Assembly (NCBI GenBank): GCA_005885165.1
Contig: VAXR01000027.1
Location: forward strand, 25,435-39,433
Reading direction: 5' to 3'
DNA: 13,999 nucleotides
Origin: Actinomycetota bacterium
GTDB taxonomy: Bacteria; Actinomycetota; Thermoleophilia; Solirubrobacterales; Thermoleophilaceae
A program made the translations under genes and the position numbers. Positions 12,648 to 13,999 of the stretch are shown piece by piece. The notes under the pieces are model-generated. The model worked only from the letters and a program-made list of their open reading frames with translations, was not told the DNA's origin and made no database searches. Numbering within the stretch: the stretch's first letter is position 1; each line of letters opens with the position of its first letter.

Positions 12648-13663
12648 GCGGCCTCCTGATCGGGTACGGGAGTTCTACCGGGTGGGATGAGCACGGCGGA
12701 GCCGCGGATACGGCCGTCGCGCAGGCGGCCGAGCGCCTCGTTCGCGTCATCGAGCGGATGCGGCTCCACCTGGGCGCGAACCGGTACGCGCGGCGCCAGC
12801 GCCATGAACTCCTCGCCGTCGGCCCTCGTGAGGTTCGCGACGGAGCGAAGAACCCGTTCCTCCCAGAGGATCTCGTAGGGAAAGCTCGGGATATCGCTCA
12901 TGTGAATGCCCGCGCACACCACGATGCCGCCGCGGGCGGTCGCGCGAAGGGCCGCGGGCACCAGCTCCCCGACCGGCGCGAAGATCAGCGCGCAGTCGAG
13001 CTCCTCCGGCGCCGGGGCCAGGGAGTCGCCGGCCCACTCGGCGCCCAACTCGAGCGCGAACTGCCGTGCCTCCTCGTCTCCCTCCCGGACGAACGCGAAC
13101 ACGCGCCGGCCCTGGTGGAGGGCGACCTGGCAGATGATGTGGGCGGCGGCGCCGAACCCGTACAGGCCGACGCGTTCGCCGTCGCCCGCCAGCCGGAGTG
13201 CCCGGAATCCGATCAGCCCCGCGCAGAGGAGCGGGGCGGCCTGGAGGTCCGGGTAGTCCTCGGGGATCGCGAACACGAAGCGCTCGTCGGCGACGGTGAG
13301 CTCCGCGTAGCCGCCGTCGATGTCGTATCCCGTGAACCGCGCGCTCTCGCAGAGGTTCTCGCGGCCGGTCCTGCAATAGCGGCAGGTGCCGTCCGTCCAC
13401 CCGAGCCACGGGATGCCGACGCGATCGCCCACGGCGTGGCGCGTTGCGCCCTCCCCGCGCTGGATCACGCGGCCGACGACCTGATGGCCGGGCACGAGCG
13501 GGAGCTTAGGGCGGTCGAGCTCGCCGTCCACGATGTGCAGGTCCGTCCGACAGACGCCGCAGGCGTCGACCCTCACGAGCAGCTCGCCCGAGCCGGGGGT
13601 GGGATCGGGGAGCTCCGCCGCGCGGAGCGGCGTGCGGGGAGCCTCGAGCACCATGGCGCGCAT
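12644..13663 (-). CDS. Zinc-dependent alcohol dehydrogenase (MDR, AdhA-like)
   Basis: A 339-residue protein from ATG 13663 (MRAMVLEAPR); an upstream in-frame extension to 13759 exists, but its 32 residues do not look like this family. Catalytic zinc ligands are Cys38 (CGVCRTD), His60 (VPGHQ, where many relatives have GHE) and Cys147 (LLCAGLIGFRAL). The structural-zinc lobe reads D91-x2-C94-x2-C97-x7-C105, with Asp where the first Cys is usual. The lobe continues FTGYDIDGGYAEL, a hallmark of the AdhA-like subfamily. The nucleotide-binding motif is LYGFGAAAH (168-176), a variant of GxGxxG. Expected reaction: NAD(P)-linked oxidation of alcohols or reduction of aldehydes. It is the first gene of a coupled pair with the thioredoxin-fold protein. 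The divergent neighbour starts 58 nt away. Confidence 0.92.
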   Translation of the reverse strand: MRAMVLEAPRTPLRAAELPDPTPGSGELLVRVDACGVCRTDLHIVDGELDRPKLPLVPGHQVVGRVIQRGEGATRHAVGDRVGIPWLGWTDGTCRYCRTGRENLCESARFTGYDIDGGYAELTVADERFVFAIPEDYPDLQAAPLLCAGLIGFRALRLAGDGERVGLYGFGAAAHIICQVALHQGRRVFAFVREGDEEARQFALELGAEWAGDSLAPAPEELDCALIFAPVGELVPAALRATARGGIVVCAGIHMSDIPSFPYEILWEERVLRSVANLTRADGEEFMALAPRVPVRAQVEPHPLDDANEALGRLRDGRIRGSAVLIPPGRTPVPDQEAA

Positions 13664-13721
13664 CACCCTGAACGCTAAATGACGCACGTTGCCGTCCTGG
13701 CCCCTGGCGATTATTCGGCGC

Positions 13722-13991
13722 ATGTCGCAGATCCCGATGAGATCCCTCGCCAGGCACACCGCCCGATCGGTCGGAAGGCGCCTGGCGGCCGCGGCCTCGC
13801 GCGAGCTCGCGCGGCGGGGCCATATACCGGCCCACGGATCGCGCAGCGGCCCGCAGGCACCGGCGGCCGAGCGCGTCGCGCCCGTGGCCGACGATGCCCA
13901 GCTCGATGCCCTGCGCGGCGAGCTCGTCTCCGAGCTCGACCGGCTCGCGACCGAGGATCCGGGCTGCTCGGGAAGCTTCAGGAGGCTCTAG
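13722..13991 (+). CDS. Hypothetical 89-residue protein
   Basis: Read from ATG 13722 (MSQIPMRSLARHTARSVGRR); an in-frame ATG at 13689 would add 11 residues. Not recognised. The N-terminal half is basic and Ala/Arg-rich (RRLAAAASRELARRGHIP), the middle is Pro/Gly/Ala-rich and probably disordered, and the C-terminal third is an acidic helix (DDAQLDALRGELVSELDRLA) ending DPGCSGSFRRL with a single Cys. It has no signal peptide or membrane segment. It is divergent from the alcohol dehydrogenase. TTGCCG (13689-13694), a 17-nt gap and TATTCG (13712-13717) could be a promoter giving a nearly leaderless mRNA. It stands at the window edge and could be a spurious ORF; the minus strand is also open here. 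Confidence 0.45.
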   Translation: MSQIPMRSLARHTARSVGRRLAAAASRELARRGHIPAHGSRSGPQAPAAERVAPVADDAQLDALRGELVSELDRLATEDPGCSGSFRRL

Positions 13992-13999
13992 GCCGGTCG

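Noticed and set aside
13664..13759. An upstream extension of the alcohol dehydrogenase to a start at 13759
   Set aside because: The additional 32 residues (rich in Arg, Ile and Cys) do not fit the MDR N-terminus, which begins at MRAMVLEAP, and would overlap the divergent ORF start.
1..13999. Search for CRISPR arrays, insertion sequences, tandem repeats, tRNA or rRNA genes
   Set aside because: By eye I saw no regularly spaced repeats, transposase motifs, terminal inverted repeats or RNA-gene signatures; gene order and composition look chromosomal throughout.

Overview
This is a GC-rich (roughly 70 %), densely packed chromosomal segment. Ergothioneine biosynthesis (EgtD), frequent GTG starts, TrpB2-type tryptophan synthase and a set of CoA, SDR and MDR redox enzymes point to an actinobacterial-type genome. 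A deep lineage such as Thermoleophilia/Solirubrobacterales is my guess; no rRNA or marker gene in the window proves it. I see no phage, transposon, CRISPR, tRNA or rRNA.

Layout. 1-412: 3' end of egtD (+). 419-1374: an ECF sigma factor and a small HxxxCxxC zinc-finger anti-sigma factor (-), start and stop overlapping as GTGA. 1429-1941: GNAT acetyltransferase (+). 1987-5222: a tight + strand run of a frame-broken GH15 trehalase/glucoamylase-like gene, an FAD disulfide oxidoreductase (ATGA overlap), and a truncated start of what looks like a cation:proton antiporter. 5243-6010: HSD10-like SDR (+), followed by a GC-rich hairpin. 6048-8313 (-): TrpB2, a SnoaL-like protein and a small Lys/Ala/Arg-rich H1-like protein. 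8463-9612: thiolase (+), frame-broken just before its nucleophilic Cys. 9619-10566: quinone-oxidoreductase-type MDR enzyme (-). 10709-12345: alpha/beta hydrolase and classical SDR (+). 12342-13663: zinc alcohol dehydrogenase followed by a thioredoxin-fold GST N-domain protein (-, ATGA overlap). 13722-13991: an unrecognised 89-residue ORF (+).

How the genes fit together. The HSD10-like SDR and the thiolase could catalyse the last two steps of beta-oxidation of acyl-CoAs, although a minus-strand block separates them. The sigma/anti-sigma pair is a self-contained regulatory module with no obvious target in view. The GH15 run joins carbohydrate hydrolysis to a flavin oxidoreductase and an ion transporter remnant.

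The most notable feature is a set of three coding lesions: a (3n+1)-nt loss in GH15 near 2118, an antiporter cut off after about 24 residues near 5210, and a (3n+2)-nt loss in the thiolase near 8712. These could be real gene decay or short assembly deletions; read-level data would decide. I found no convincing new multi-gene system. The remaining points of interest are enzyme variants (active-site substitutions), translationally coupled pairs and the H1-like protein.
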